Shown: piece after piece, positions 45,116 to 57,800 of the stretch
Layout: each line of letters opens with the position of its first letter
Numbering within the stretch: position 1 is the first letter of the stretch
Source of the DNA: Cephalotrichum gorgonifer
Lineage: Eukaryota; Ascomycota; Sordariomycetes; Microascales; Microascaceae
Direction of reading: 5' to 3'
Assembly: GCA_900312665.1 (NCBI GenBank)
Contig: ONZQ02000004.1
Location: 1,766,693 to 1,830,692, forward strand
Length of the DNA: 64,000 bases
Notes under the pieces: generated by a model
What the model was told of the DNA's origin: nothing
Database searches by the model: none
The model's input: the letters and a program-made list of their open reading frames with translations, nothing else
Position numbers and translations under genes: made by a program

Positions 45116-46829
45116 GTTTGGGGGGTGGCTGGAGAGATAGATGGATCGAGAGATGAGATGTGCGAAGAGCGTGGGTATGAGGTCGTGGTGAGGAGGATGG
45201 CTAACTAGCATTTGATACTCGGAGACGATTGACTGGACCTTAGTCGGAAGGAAGTTGAATTGGCGCCTGGATGGGCGAGGATTGAAAGGTCCGGGGGTTA
45301 GGTTGGTGGTCTCAAAGTGGAGAACAAAGGAAGTGGTTTCTTAGGGGGAGGGGGTTATATATCGTTTCGGCTGAATGAGTGTACTCTCGTCTCATTGTCG
45401 CCTCCTCCTCGGGGATCGGGATGGGCGGGCAATTGCCACGCCATGCCCAACCCATCGCCAAGGACGCAGGGCCCAGCGTCTCGCGAACTCACTGCAAACG
45501 GGCGGACGGACAACGGCCAGGTCCGGGGGTGTGGGTGTGGGTGTGGGACCCACCTAAGACCCAACGGCCAATTAAAACTCGTCTTGTGACTCACTTTCTA
45601 AACGAGGGGTGTGGGTGGCCAGGCGGCGGAGGAAGCGGTGCCTGGTGGGCTGCCAATGACGTGTGGAGGCCGCCTGCTTATGAGAGCCAAGTTGGCGGCT
45701 GTGCCACCCCCGGCCCAGCTTGGATGACATGACGGAGTGTTCATCATTACTTGTCGTGTCGTCCTCAGCAGGCAGAGGGCATGTGACTGACCACTGTCTG
45801 GTGTTTCTCGCTCCTCCCGGGCTTCTCTTAGGATGTGAGGATTTCATTCCATCTCGACAGCGATTACCTATCAAAGCCATGTAGCTTTGCCCCCGATTAC
45901 GAGTAACTCAACAAATAATACCCCCGAGTGCGCGGCTCGTTTCTGTTTCCGCTGACTCCCCCTCGAGTGATGCACAGATTGCGCGTGCACGAACGAGTAT
46001 GAGTACAAGTCCCCGATTTCAGGCCGCCCTACGAGTAAGGTTAGTGTGGTAGGTAAATTTAGAGTGCGTCTTGGGCCTATCTACTTCCCCACCCGATTCC
46101 AACACTAGTATCATAGGAGTAAGGCTCCAGATACACCCCGTTAGGCCCGATGGTCCGGGTCGCAGGCAGACGGTCTCCTGAGACTACTTGTTGGGACCCT
46201 TGGAGGTTACCCTTGGGAGACTAGGGAACCCAAGACCCGAGACCCCGAGGACCCCGTGGACTCGGGAGCTCCCAGTTCACGCGGACAGAAGATCTCAATT
46301 CGCGACTGTGGTTGGTAAACGCCGATATCAACTGACCTGATCTCGCGAGATAATACCCAACAGAAAAAGGATGACTCGAATGATAATCCCGCTAATATCT
46401 ACCCTATCACCTTATCGCCTATCACCTACGAGTGCAGATACACTTTCACTATCGGGCACGGTTGCTGGGCCCGCAAGGCGCGTATTGGGCGTATAGGCAA
46501 TTCGGGTACCATCGGCGCCAGGCCGTCCTATACTTGTACTTGTACGTACCGCCGTACCGCCTTTCTCAGCTGTCTTGCTATGGCTGAGCCCCGCCCTGCC
46601 CCTGCCCTGGACCTGCCCTGCCTGCAGCCACTTCATGACATCCGCCACAGTAAGCGAGAATAAACCCATAATCATCACCTTGCACCTTCATCAGCACTGG
46701 ATGAGAGAATATGATATCATATCCTCAAGTTCGTGTCCTGCCACCCCGCGGCTACCCGAGCCACGCAAATGTTCCCGACTCTGACTCTGACTGCGACTCC
46801 GACTCAGATTATCCCCATTCAACTACCAA
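45116..46829. other. Intergenic stretch, no convincing gene
   Basis: About 1.7 kb. It holds the promoter of the 195-aa gene. GTGGGTGTGGGTGTGGG occurs at 45530, hexamer motifs at 45992-46010 and 46529-46558, and ACCC/GACC-rich direct repeats at 46205-46275. No coding or RNA gene seen. Confidence 0.55.
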
Positions 46830-47872
46830 CTATCTGAGATACCGCGCCAGCGCGAGCCCCCCGACCGCCAGCGCCACCAGGACGAGCAGCATGTTGAAGA
46901 AGGCCCTCGTGATCCAGGTGTCGACGCACTGCTCCTCCCTCGCCTTCCACCCGCCGCCCGCCGAGTTCGCGTGCGGGAACGCCTCCTTGGGCACGTCCTT
47001 GCCGAGGAACTCGCACAGGGGGCCCCAGCCCTCGTCCACGCTCCATTCCAGGAGCCGGTCCGCAGGTACCAGGCCCTTGATCATGGCGGAGTGCTCTTCA
47101 TTTCCGCGGGAAGTATTAGTTAGCGTCCTCCCATAATCGCTGCTCGTAGATTGCGCGCATACACCCCGCACCCTACACCCTCAAAGAAAAGTAAAAAAGG
47201 GGGGGGGGTAAAGGAAGGAAGGTACTCATGAGAGATAGAGAGCAACAAACCTTTGTAGATCCACTTCCCATTCCGGTCAATCGCCCCTCCAAAGTCCCCG
47301 CCCGGCGCCCGGAACAGCAGCGGCCAGAGATACCTCTCGTACACGGTCCACGCCCAGAAGCACTCCCTATCGAACCAGCTCGCGAGGTAGAAGGCCCAGC
47401 TCCGGTTCGCCTTGACCAGCGTGCCCCTCGCGCTGCGCCGCCACGCGTCGAGGTCCCTCCGCACGTTGAGCACCACCTTGGCCTCGGGGTACGCCGCGAT
47501 CATCTCGGGCGCGAAGCACGACGCCGCCGCGTCCGTGACGGCGACGCAGTGCCCGATCAGCTCGTCAAAGTCCTCCCGCGTCACCCGCGGGCCGTCGTCC
47601 CCGTCCGGCGACGGTCCGTGGTACTTCTTCTGCGCGAGGCGGACCCAGCCGGGGGCGGAGGTCGGGATGTCGAAGACGATGTCCCACCCGTGGTACGTGT
47701 AGTCGTAGCCCAGCGTCAGGAGGGCCTGCTGGAGGGACTCGGTGCCCGAGCGAGGGAAGCCGACGCACAGGACCTCCATCGGCTTCGTGCGCTTCTGGGG
47801 CGGCGGGAGCGGGATGCTGTAGAGGCGCTCGACCGCGCGCCACAGGGCGCTGTCGTAGTTCACTGGGATCAT
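46830..47872 (-). CDS. Sulfotransferase-family protein with C-terminal membrane tail
   Basis: Proteins of this P-loop sulfotransferase family (Sulfotransfer_4 type) are predicted to transfer sulfate from PAPS; fungal substrates are mostly unknown. Exon 1 is 47872-47251 and exon 2 is 47095-46830 around a 155-base intron, 295 residues. The PAPS 5'-phosphosulfate loop is VLCVGFPRSGTESLQQAL near residues 34-51. HGWDIVFD follows, then REDFDELIGHCVAVTDAAAS, AYPEAKVVLNVRRDLDAW (3'-phosphate region with VRRDLDAW), WTVYERYLWPLLF and, after the intron, EWSVDEGWGPLCEFLGKDVP. The C-terminus ends with a membrane helix (FFNMLLVLVALAVGGLALA) and three residues, as in tail-anchored proteins. The start at 47872 (MIPVNYDSALW) is preferred over an upstream non-ATG extension. 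Confidence 0.9.
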
Positions 47873-49094
47873 CGCGTAGGGGGGGTTTTGGGTTGAGGCA
47901 AGGGAGTGCCGTCTAGGGGATTCAGGTATACAGACCTGGCCGGGAGGGAGAATGGTGAAGGCGGGGATGGGATCGGCGGCGGCTTTAATACAGCGGAGGA
48001 TAAGTGTGTCGTGGCTTCTGTTCTGGCATTTATGGGTAAATATGACGTCGGCTCTGGCCTGCCACACGTACTGTATATAGTAGTATTGCCCCGGATTAAT
48101 TACGACGGCACTTTCATCTTGAGACTCGGTACCTGGGTCATGGGCCGGGTTGATTATAATATCGCATCCGGTTTAGATGCATATCAGCCCCCCCCATGGC
48201 GTCTTCTATACAAGTAAAGAAACTAACCCACATGAAGGAAATTGGCGTCGTCCGTGGCCGGGAGACAGCCCCGATCCGGTGACGGTGAGGCTGGCCCGCT
48301 GACCGTTCCGGCGTAGTGGCGCCGCCGCCGCCATAGGGCGCTACCCGCCGGACACACTCGGAACCTCGATATCCCGGAAGTCCTCTTACCAATAGAAGAG
48401 TTACTTAAGTCGAGATATCAATGGGTCATGACACGTTCAAACCCCCCGCACACTTGTTCGGGTTTGTGAGCTAGATATCATTGTTAGCTAGATATCAAGT
48501 AGTAGCGGAGCGAACATACCACGTAATGCGGGATCGGGGCGATTGAGTTCTTGGCACGGAATGACTTCCCATGTGTGTGGCGTGCCAAGCCGATCAGCAG
48601 AACACCCTAGCAGCGCCTTTTGAAGCACCTAAACTTCCTTTTATACCGCCAAGGTTCAGCACATAATGCTTGTAAGCAAGCGAGGAACTGGAAACCAGCT
48701 GATAAGAGATAACAACATAAAAGTCTCTCCCCCACCAATGCGCGGGGCAACTACCACAACCTCTATTTTACTCTTCTTTTACATGGCAATGATTTTCAAC
48801 TACTACTTGCCTAAGTAATATATAACAGGTGGTAGATTGTATATGTCCATCACCCCTGGACCGAAGGAGTCAGTTGAACTTTTCCGCACACAAACCCCGG
48901 GGCCCTATTTCGCGAGAACTTTCCCCATCCTCTGAACTCGCCTGCGTCTAAAGTCGCGTGAACCTCGAGTCGGACGGCCCGGACCTCCCGACCTCAACCC
49001 CGGCGCCACACTACACCTGGCTCACCGAGCCAACTGACACCCCTTGTCTACCTATATCCCCAGCTGTCCTTCGTCCCGCCAAACATCACCCAAC
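47873..49094. other. Divergent intergenic stretch (promoters)
   Basis: About 1.2 kb between divergent sulfotransferase and nickel transporter genes. Three near-identical AGATATCA words occur at 48413, 48472 and 48489. Directly upstream of the transporter the sequence is C-rich with short leader frames. Confidence 0.5.
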
Positions 49095-50423
49095 ATGACA
49101 GACACTCCCGACCCCCCATCGACCGAATCCACCCCCCTCCTCCCCCACCCCAAACGCCCCTCCCCGCTCTCCCTCTCCCGCATCCCCCTCATCCCCCACG
49201 TGCCTCTCCCCGCGCCCGCCCTCCGCATCATCACCCTCCTCCTCCTGCTCAACCTCCTCGCCTGGGCCCTCGCCGCACCCGCCCTAGCATCCCACCCCTC
49301 CCTCCTCCCCGCCGCCGCCCTCTCCTACGTCCTCGGCCTCCGCCACGCCCTCGACGCGGACCACATCGCCGCCATCGACCTCTCCACCCGCCGTCTCGTC
49401 GCGGCCGGCCAGCGCCCCGTCTCCGTCGGCACCTTCTTCGCCCTCGGCCACAGCACAATCGTCGTCGCCACCTGCGTCGCCGTCGCGGCCACGGGCGGCG
49501 CCCTGAGGGAGAGGTTCGGCGGCGCGGAGGAGTGGGGTGAGCTGGTCGGCGGCGTCGTGAGCGCCGTCGTGCTAGTCGTCTTCTGCGCTGGGAACGGCTG
49601 GGTGCTCTGGAGGCTCGTGGGGAGGCTGAGGCGTGCTGTGAGGGAGGGGAGGAGGAGGGGCGCAGGAGGAGGAGAGGAGGAGGAGGAGGAGGAAGTGGGG
49701 GGCATTGAGATGAGGGGTGCCGTGATGGGGGATGTCGAGGGGGGCGGGTTTCTCTCCGTCGCGTTTGGGAGGCTGTTCAAGCTCGTCGACCGCCCGTGGA
49801 AGATGTTTCCCCTAGGCTTCCTGTTCGGCCTGGGCTTCGACACGAGCTCCGAGATCGCCATACTCGGCATCGCGAGCATCCACGCCGTGAAGGGGACGAG
49901 CATCTGGCTCATCCTCATCTTTCCCATGTTATTTACCGGTAATCCCCCCCTGACCCTCTCCCCTTTCCCGTCTCCTTTCCCCATTCCTCCCTCCCCCATC
50001 CCTCAAACCGCTCCACCCACCCCAACGCCCATCTCACATCTCACCCCAACTAACTAACCCCCTTCAGTCGGCATGGCCCTCCTCGACACAACCGACGGAG
50101 CCCTAATGTCATCCCTCTACACCTCCCCCGCATTCTCCCGCGACCCCCTCGCCTTGCTCTACTACTCCACCGTCCTGACCGCCATAACCGTCCTCGTGTC
50201 CGCCTTCGTCGCCGCCGTCCAGGTCCTCTCGCTCGTCGCCAGGCTCGCCGAGCCTGAGCCCAGCCCCTTCTGGGACTTCGTCGACTTCCTCGCGGACCAC
50301 TTCGACTACATCGGCGCCGGCATCTGCGCCCTCTTCTTCGCCGTCGGGGTGGGGAGCATTCTCGTGTATAGGCCGTGGAGGAGGAGGACCATGGAGGCGG
50401 AGGACGGAGAGGCAGACGCATGA
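49095..50423 (+). CDS. Nickel/cobalt transporter, NiCoT family
   Basis: It imports Ni2+ and/or Co2+ across the plasma membrane, feeding urease in fungi. Exons 49095-49938 and 50068-50423 join in phase to 399 residues; the intron has a CTAAC branch point. All family signatures are present: LGLRHALDADHIAAID in the second helix (residues 80-95), FALGHSTIV at 115-123, LFGLGFDTSSEIAIL at 243-257 and VGMALLDTTDGALM from 282. These carry the His and Asp metal ligands. The cytosolic loop between helices 4 and 5 holds an acidic block (EEEEEEEVGG) and Arg clusters, longer than in bacterial members. The ATG at 49095 (MTDTPDPPSTESTPLL) is chosen; an upstream extension starts with TTG. Convergent with the calpain gene at 264 bases. 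Confidence 0.95.
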
Positions 50424-50687
50424 GGGGAAGGATTACAGATGTACAGTGATCTTGAGGAAATTACATAGCATAAAATCTAGAGCTAGAAAAGATATCTGAT
50501 CTTGTGAATGAGTAGCGACAAATTATACTGAATGAAGAGTACCACTAATGACCCCAGATTATTACGCGAACCCGCTCAGCTCTATCAAAGCAAATCGCCC
50601 GAAGATAAACATCAAAGAAAACACAAAACTCGTCGCTTCAGCCAAATACCCATGGTAGCAGAACCCTGAATCAAACGTCCCTCTCCC

Positions 50688-53600
50688 CTAGCCCAGAATC
50701 TCCTTCTGCTCTAGGGAAGGAGTTGACTCTGGCGTGTCCATTCCAGATGAGGAAGATGAGCTCTCTTCGCAGTCGACGAACTCATCGTCGTCCTGCTTCT
50801 CCTTCTTCTCTACTTTCTCGGCCCTCTTCTTCATATCCGCTTCCCTCTTGCGGATCTCCTCCTCCTTCTTCTTGAGCTCTTCTTCCCACTTCTTGATAAA
50901 CTCCTCCTTCTTTTTCATATCTTCTTCCTTCTCCTTCAGCAAGTCAGCGTCCGAAGGCTTGCTGTCGGAGACTTCATCCTTTTTGTTGTCTTCGGGCGTG
51001 GTATCAGAGGGAATCTCCTCCTCGGGAACCTCCTCATCTTGTGCCTTCGACTCAGTGGCTTCGTACCCCTTCTTGTCCTCAATCGATTCGCCCTTGAGGT
51101 CAGTCTTCTCGACAACCTTTACCCTCTTATTCTTCGCCCGCTTGGCCTTGACCCCATTGTCCCCGTCCGACTCGTCATCTCCATCTTCATCCTCCGTCTG
51201 TGTCGTTACCGCCTCTTCTTTGACAACAATAGGATCATATGGCGCAAGCTCTTCCGTCTTCTCTGCCCTCACCCCCGCCGCGTTCTGCTGCGCGTTATCC
51301 AGATCCCTCTCCCCTTTCTGACCCATCCCCGCCTCCTCCAGAGCACCCCCCTCCATGATGACCCGCAGCTCAAGGTCGTCGTCCTTCGAGTATACCTTGA
51401 ACCCGACGACGCAAACCGCGTTCCACGGGTCCGGCAGCTTCTCGTCATCCGTGGGGTACCGGTCATCGGCCGTCACGTCGGGGATGGGGTGCAGACGGGG
51501 CTTCCGAACGAAGTCATCGCTGCTATAGATTGCCTCCCAGTCCTCGACTGGGGAGTCGGAGGAGTAGTCCGCGGCGTCCGCGGGAGGAGAGGGGGCGACC
51601 TTTTCGGAGGCCTTGGAAGCCTTTTTGGCATCCTTGTCCTTGCCCTTGGACGTCGGCTCGGATGGTTCCGTGGACGCCGCGGGCTTGGCTTCGGGCTTGG
51701 ATTTGTTGTCCTTCTCGGTGACGGCCTCCTTTGCCTCTTCAATCTTCAGATCGGACGGCTGGGCGTTGCCTAGAGCATCTTTCGACTTATTGGGCTCGGC
51801 GTCCTTATCCACTGACTGGGCAGGTCTGGCCTCGGTGGATTTGTCGTCGGACTTATCCTCAGCCGGGGCGTCGTCAGACTTATCATCGGCGGGCTTGTCA
51901 TCCGTGCCAGTCTTCTCCCCAGACTCAGAGGGCTTGTCTTCGGCGGGCTTGTCCTCGGTAGGTCTGTCCTCGGCGGTCTTCTGCTCGGACTCAGTCGGCT
52001 TGTCAGCCGGCTTACCCTGACCTTCGGTGGAAGCCTTCTCCTCAGACTTGACCTCCTCCACATTCTCCTCGCTGTCACTGCTCGCCTCGACCTTCTGCTC
52101 CTCCTGCTTCGCTGCTCTCTCAGCTTGTAGCCTCGCCTTCTTCGCCTCGTTCTTCTCCTTCTGCTTCTTCTTGATGCTCCGATCCGTACTCCTCTTCTCC
52201 CACTGCTTCCGCCTCTCCTTCTTCCTGCTCGTGCTCGCCTTTTCGCGGTCCGCCACCATCCGCATCTCCTTCACCTTCTCTAGGTGACTGTGCGCCTTCG
52301 AATGGGCGAGGTCATATGCGAGCCCCACTTGCGCCAGCTTCTCGTTCGCCACCCGCGCCTTGCACTCCCGCTTGACCACGTCCTCGATCGATGGGCGCGA
52401 CGTATACCTATCCGCCGTCACGAGCAGGAACACAGTGTACTCACCCGCCGGCATGTCGGGTATCTCGATCGACACGGACCTCGTCATGAGGTAGTTCCCG
52501 TGCGACCGAACAATATAGTCCTCCGCGCCGGGCCTCCCGACCTGGTGCACGCGGAAGTGCAGGCGGAACCTGTACTGGCCCTCGAGGCCCTTGAAATACC
52601 GCTTGTCGAGCTGGGACAGGACGAGCACCAGGGGCGAGTCCTTGGTGAGGCGCATGTGGAACTTCTCGTGGTAGTCGGGCTTCCAGGGGACGTCGACGCC
52701 GATCCAGCGTTGGCAGCAGCGCCAGTTATCCTCGCGGAAGAGGCGGGTGCGGTCGAGGTGCTGGTACTTGCTGAGCATGTCCTCGTAGGGGATCCAGAAC
52801 ACAGAGTCACTGCCGAAGGTGTGACCGAGCTCCTTCTGCACCTCGGCCGTCCACTCCTTCGAGCCGTCGGCGTAGGCGCCCTCCCATACACCCTTTCTCA
52901 GCTTTCCCCAGGGGTTCCTGCGAGGTGTCAGTCAGTGCGCCCGTCACTCAGTATGATATCCACGGGGTTGGGTCTGCCGTACCTTAGCTTCAGGAGACGC
53001 TGGCCCGATTTCAGGGTCTTCGCGTCCATGATAACGTACGCGTGGCCCTCAGTGATGCCGTCTCGGTTTCCGTGGCCGCCGTCGAGAAGTCCGGTGGAAC
53101 AGCCAAACATAAACTCCTTGTTCACCTTAGACAGCTCATCGTCCCAGAATGCGTCGATATCCAGGATGTCAGAACTCAGCAGCTCGGTCGTGACACCACC
53201 GGTCAGGTCCTCGATGCACTCTCCGATCCAGCCGCCGATCATGGAGGCGTAGTCACCGTGGGCCTTGGTGTAGGCCTTCTCCAGGAGCGGGAGCCATGTC
53301 TCGTTCTGGTCCTTGTTCCTGCCGAAGAAGAGAGCCTTGGATCCGGCCTGGTAGGTCTTGCGGTAGTGCTGCTCGATGTCCTCACGGTCGATTTGGGTGA
53401 GGAGTTGGCGCTGAAGACTGGGGCTGTCCCAGTCGGGGGACGTGAGGTAGAGCTTGTCGTCGATAATGGAATAGACCCATTCGCCGTCTGTGTGACGTTA
53501 GTGTCTCGATGCTTGCTTGTACGAGGATGATGGGCCTGGGAGGGGCAAGACGAGAGTTGCGGGCCAGGGATGGACGGCCCGTTTCCAGATTCGATCCCTC

Positions 53601-54834
53601 CCATCCGGAGCCCACCGGGGGACCCAGGGTCGCCCTTTCCAGTTGCTAAGAGTAATACCCGTAGCTAGGAAGGTTCAGTGGACCCCGTAAGAAGGTGGAA
53701 TGGCCCCTCCTTCCGACTTGCATGGGACACAGTGCAGACCGTGTAACTCGGCACTTGGCACGTACCTCGATAAAAGACAAATCCGTAGATACCGACGCCT
53801 AACAGTTCGCCACCAGAGGTTAGCTCATCTGCCCACCAGTTGATACACTTTTTTCTATCCGTTTCTTGTGGAACTCACGAGTGTCGTATTCGACGCAGAG
53901 GCGCTTGATGCCGTCCTCAACGTCGGCCAAGGCCGAAAGCGCCGCAATGGCCCAACAGTTCCCGAGGCTGCCCTGGATAGCCTCGGCGCTGGTGATGGTC
54001 TCCAGAAACGTGGGCTTCTCGAATATCTCGTGCACGCGCTTCACCGACTTGGGCAGATTTGCGCTCGAGAGAGGCGGGTAGGACACGTCGAAGGTGCTAC
54101 CGCCGAGATAGTTCAGGCAGTTGCCCTTTTCCATCTTCATGTCCCAGTCCTATACACAGTGTGACACGGTTAGCTGCTGTTGCGCAATTCCATTTTCCGC
54201 TTCGGTAGGCCCTTCCCCCCCTGAAACGACCAGGGCAACTTCTAGCGCCCCCTCGCGCCACCGCTGCTAGCGGTCACACCGCCTGTTGCGCCCCCTCCCC
54301 ACCCCGACACTCAACGCCCGAGTCCGGATTCGGGATGCTCAACCACCGGCATTGGACCCGCCTTTACCCCAGCATAAGGCATGCACACCGAAAATGCAAC
54401 TCGCCACTCAACAACCCCCACCGACCGACAAGGGAGGTACTTCGCAGGGATAAGCGGGAAAAAAAAACAAAGGGGTTCTTCCAACTTACCAAATCCCAGC
54501 CGGGGTCCCGATACCGCATGTTCACTCTCCGGCACTCCTTGATGATCTTCTTCACCTTCCGGCTGCACTCCTCTGCGGCCCTCGCGTAGCCGGCGGCGCT
54601 CGCCTCGTTGCCCCTCCCCGGGCCGGCGGGCGGCAGGACGGGGTCGAAGGGGAGGACGGCGAGGGTGGTGGTGGGCTTGCGGGTCTGGTGCTTCTTCCAG
54701 ATGCGGTTGATAGCCTGCTGTGAGGTCGGCTTCTTCTTCTTTCGCTTCTTGGCGTCGGTGGTGGTGGTGCTCGCGGGGAGGGGCCGCGGGCGCTTGGGGT
54801 CCTCGGACTCCTCGGAGGAGCTGTAGCCGTGCAT
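50688..54834 (-). CDS. Calpain-like cysteine protease with long charged tail
   Basis: Calpain-family (C2) proteases make limited intracellular cleavages, often calcium-dependent. Exons 54834-54490, 54149-53879, 53798-53766, 53487-52983 and 52917-50688 join to 3384 bases, 1127 residues. The third exon is only 33 bases. The N-terminus is basic (KKRKKKKPTSQQ). The papain-like core has AIQGSLGNCWAIAALSAL with Cys180, GHAYVIMD with His365 and NPWGKLRKGVWEG with Asn386, a complete triad. Around the microexon the family pattern GIYGFVFYRDGEWVYSIIDD is restored, which supports the splice model. A beta-rich domain (about 450-560, FRLHFRVHQVG, YTVFLLVTADRY) resembles calpain domain III. The remaining half is low complexity: a KKER/EEQK coiled coil, then Asp/Lys/Pro/Ser-rich repeats such as DKPAEDKPSE, and another coiled coil (EEELKKKEEEIRKREADM). 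No MIT domain, so not obviously PalB. Confidence 0.93.
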
Positions 54835-57800
54835 CTTTACGACGGTTGTGGTTTTCCGAGGGATAGGGGAGGTGGGAGGGGGACGATGGAAGGGTCACGG
54901 GAGGTGTAGGTGTGTGACAAGAGGAGCATTTAAGAAGGATGGATACTGATGCCGGGGGAGGCAGGAAGCTTGACTGTTATAAATGGGAGGTGGCGAGGAG
55001 AGGCGTTTCGTTCCTGGGCGTCCCGTCCTAACATATAAATCTAGAGCGTTCTAGTGTGTGGCTTTTAGTAGTGCCTGGACGCTAGAAAACTTAAACGACC
55101 ACATAAGTCGGGGGATAGAGGAACATCAGGGTCCATGGTGAATGGGAAACGGGGGGTCCGGTTTTATAGCAGGCAGCGAACGCTCCCCCCTCCTTGCGCC
55201 CGTCACCCCTCCTCCTCCACTGGGAACTTGAGTTAGCTATGCCAAGGTTCATACCCATACAGCTCACCTGCAAGAGTACATGGAATACATGGTGGGCGTG
55301 GTAGCCTTACGGTAGGACACAGGGCTCTATCTGTGGGGAAGGGGGTGGGGAGGTGGCAAGGGTAACGGGTCATTTCGAGGGCTCGTACTCCGTATTGCAT
55401 TGCATACTCGTATTTATTCGGGGTCTGATTATTAGAATAGCATGCATGAGTAAAGACTTTTGTTGTGAATACGTGATAGGACGATAGGGGATTGAGTTCA
55501 CGCTGGACAAGCAAGCATACGGAGATAGTGCTAGAGATTAGCACAGAGTAGAGTCGAATGCTAGGGCGACCTCCAAATCCCCCCCCTTCCTGCGGCTCCC
55601 GCTCACAATGGAAGCAAGCAATAATACATCAATGAACGCTGGGCTGAGAGGGCGGACTGAGGAGTTGGCTAGCGGGAGCCTGGCGATTTTACCCGGACCG
55701 AGTACCGTTACCGCCCCTGGCCTGGTTGTCCAAGTGGCGACAGCCCTTGTCTTCGCTCTTCTCTTCTCTTATCTTTCTTTGTTTCGTTTCGGCCAGTTTC
55801 GGAACGCAATTGCTCTCTCGCACTCGTAAGATACGTATGAAATGGGATATAGTAGGATATTATTGGGAAATGGGAGGATCACATGGAAGGTGTCTCAAAG
55901 CTCGCATCGCATGGCATGCATGCTGTTAGTCTGTCTGCATGAGAATTGGAAAGTACCCGGGCGGCGCTTCGCTTAGCTCAGCGGCCCCACCTCTCACTTA
56001 CCGCCAAACAATGAATTGTCTGGAGAAGCTACGCCGTTGGGAAGCTGGGTTTAGGTGTCCCGTCCTGCCCTATTCGGACAGATGCCGCTGTTTTTTCTTC
56101 TTCCGTCATCTTGGGGATTCTATCGTGTTTTACGGACCATTCTCTGTTGCATATGTGTCTTCATATCCGTCACATTATATCTATATCCGATTCGCAGGGA
56201 TGGAGCTTACCTGCATGGTCGTACCGAGCCCTGCCCCTCTATGGTCCCTCCCTCCCATTCCAAGTTCCACTCGCATTTCTCCATGTAATAAAGTAAGTTC
56301 AGAGCGAGGATTGGCGATTGACATGAGAAGTGGGGGGGGGGGGGGTCGTACGCCGCGTCTGGCAGGCCAATGGATACTTCCACACCCGAGCGCGGGTAGG
56401 TAAGGGATGACGACGCACTACCTCCCATCATCGCACGATGCATAACACATGGTTCCATTAATGGAACCCCCCACCAACCCGGAAGGCTCCTGTTACAGGC
56501 AGAGCTAAATGTACGAGTACGTATGCGCCCTAAGCCTCCCGATCCTCAGCGGGACGTCGGGCACGTATGTAGGAGAGTTTAGAAGGTCCTATAGGAGCCT
56601 GGCCCCTTTCGTCCCCGTTTCCCCGAAGAAGTTAGAGTCACCGAATGGTTGTGAGTGAAAACCCTCTCCGGTAGTAAGCGTTCCGAGTATTCGAGGTCCA
56701 ATGTCGGCATTGCAGCCTGCACCACTCACATCTCGCATCTCGGGAAGGGAGGGGTCCATCAGGCAGCAGCCGCCCCCTCCTCGATTACAAGAAATAAACC
56801 TGAAAGTGCCCCGCGCTTATAAGCCCACGCTAATATCTTGACCATGGACACGCGACAGAGTGTCTACATAAAAGTATTGTAGATGCAGCCTATTCTACAG
56901 GCAAGGCTCCGCACTGATACAATTCAAGACGAAGATATGGATCCAACGAAGCACACTACCACAACCAGTGGGGTCAGGCCCCCCCACCACAGGCTACTTG
57001 AAGATTTATTGTTCGTGTCGTGCTCTGTATCGTTCAGCTTGGAAGGGTCAGCATATCCTGTCAGTCACTTAGATCCGCGGCCCCAGGCAAGAGCGACCCT
57101 CAGCTGCAAATCCCTTGCAGACCATGGCTGGAAGTGGCGAGGACAATCACCCAACATTCTCCGTCCACGTATAACAAATAAAGATTCTGCAGGAAAAGTA
57201 TACGTATGCAAAAGTATGTTGGTCACCAGACTCAAATGCATTCTGCTCCGTACAAATGGGAAGCATTGAACATGTCGGGACCGTTCAGTTCATCGTCTTC
57301 ACCGGCCCCCATCTCCCTCCTCCTCCACCCACAATGCGCACCTCCGAACGATCCGGGGTAACCCCACTCGTCCTCCCCCCCGGCATGGGACGTCTCAAAC
57401 ACTTTCGGGGATAAAGATTGGTTCCACTGTTAAAGTGAGGCGGACCAAGTGGCCACGGGATTTGAAAGTCCAGTCAATTACGGGGTACAAGTCCTATCCT
57501 TGTTCGAGTCAGCCCACGCCACTCCCTCCCAACATCGTGGATAGGACCGACTCCATCCAGAGCCTGGTGTCCAGAAGACAAGGCTCTCAGAGCCGCGTAT
57601 TCCCGACCCCATCAAAACGGAAATAAAAACTTAATCCATTTTGATAATCTCTCCGCTTTTTGCACTTTCTTCCTTCGGGACCAGAGCCTCGCAGAGCGCA
57701 GGAAGACGTGGCAACGTGACCTTGGACAGGCCCCCCGATCCACCCTCCGCGCCTCCCCCACGAACCGGTCACGAACGCCCGGATCCGTGCATTCGGCCCC

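Noticed and set aside
47228..47896. 222-codon plus-strand frame opposite the sulfotransferase
   Set aside because: Arg/Val/Pro-rich antisense shadow.
56883..57269. 128-codon plus-strand frame
   Set aside because: No bias, motif or splice extension, and isolated in noncoding sequence.
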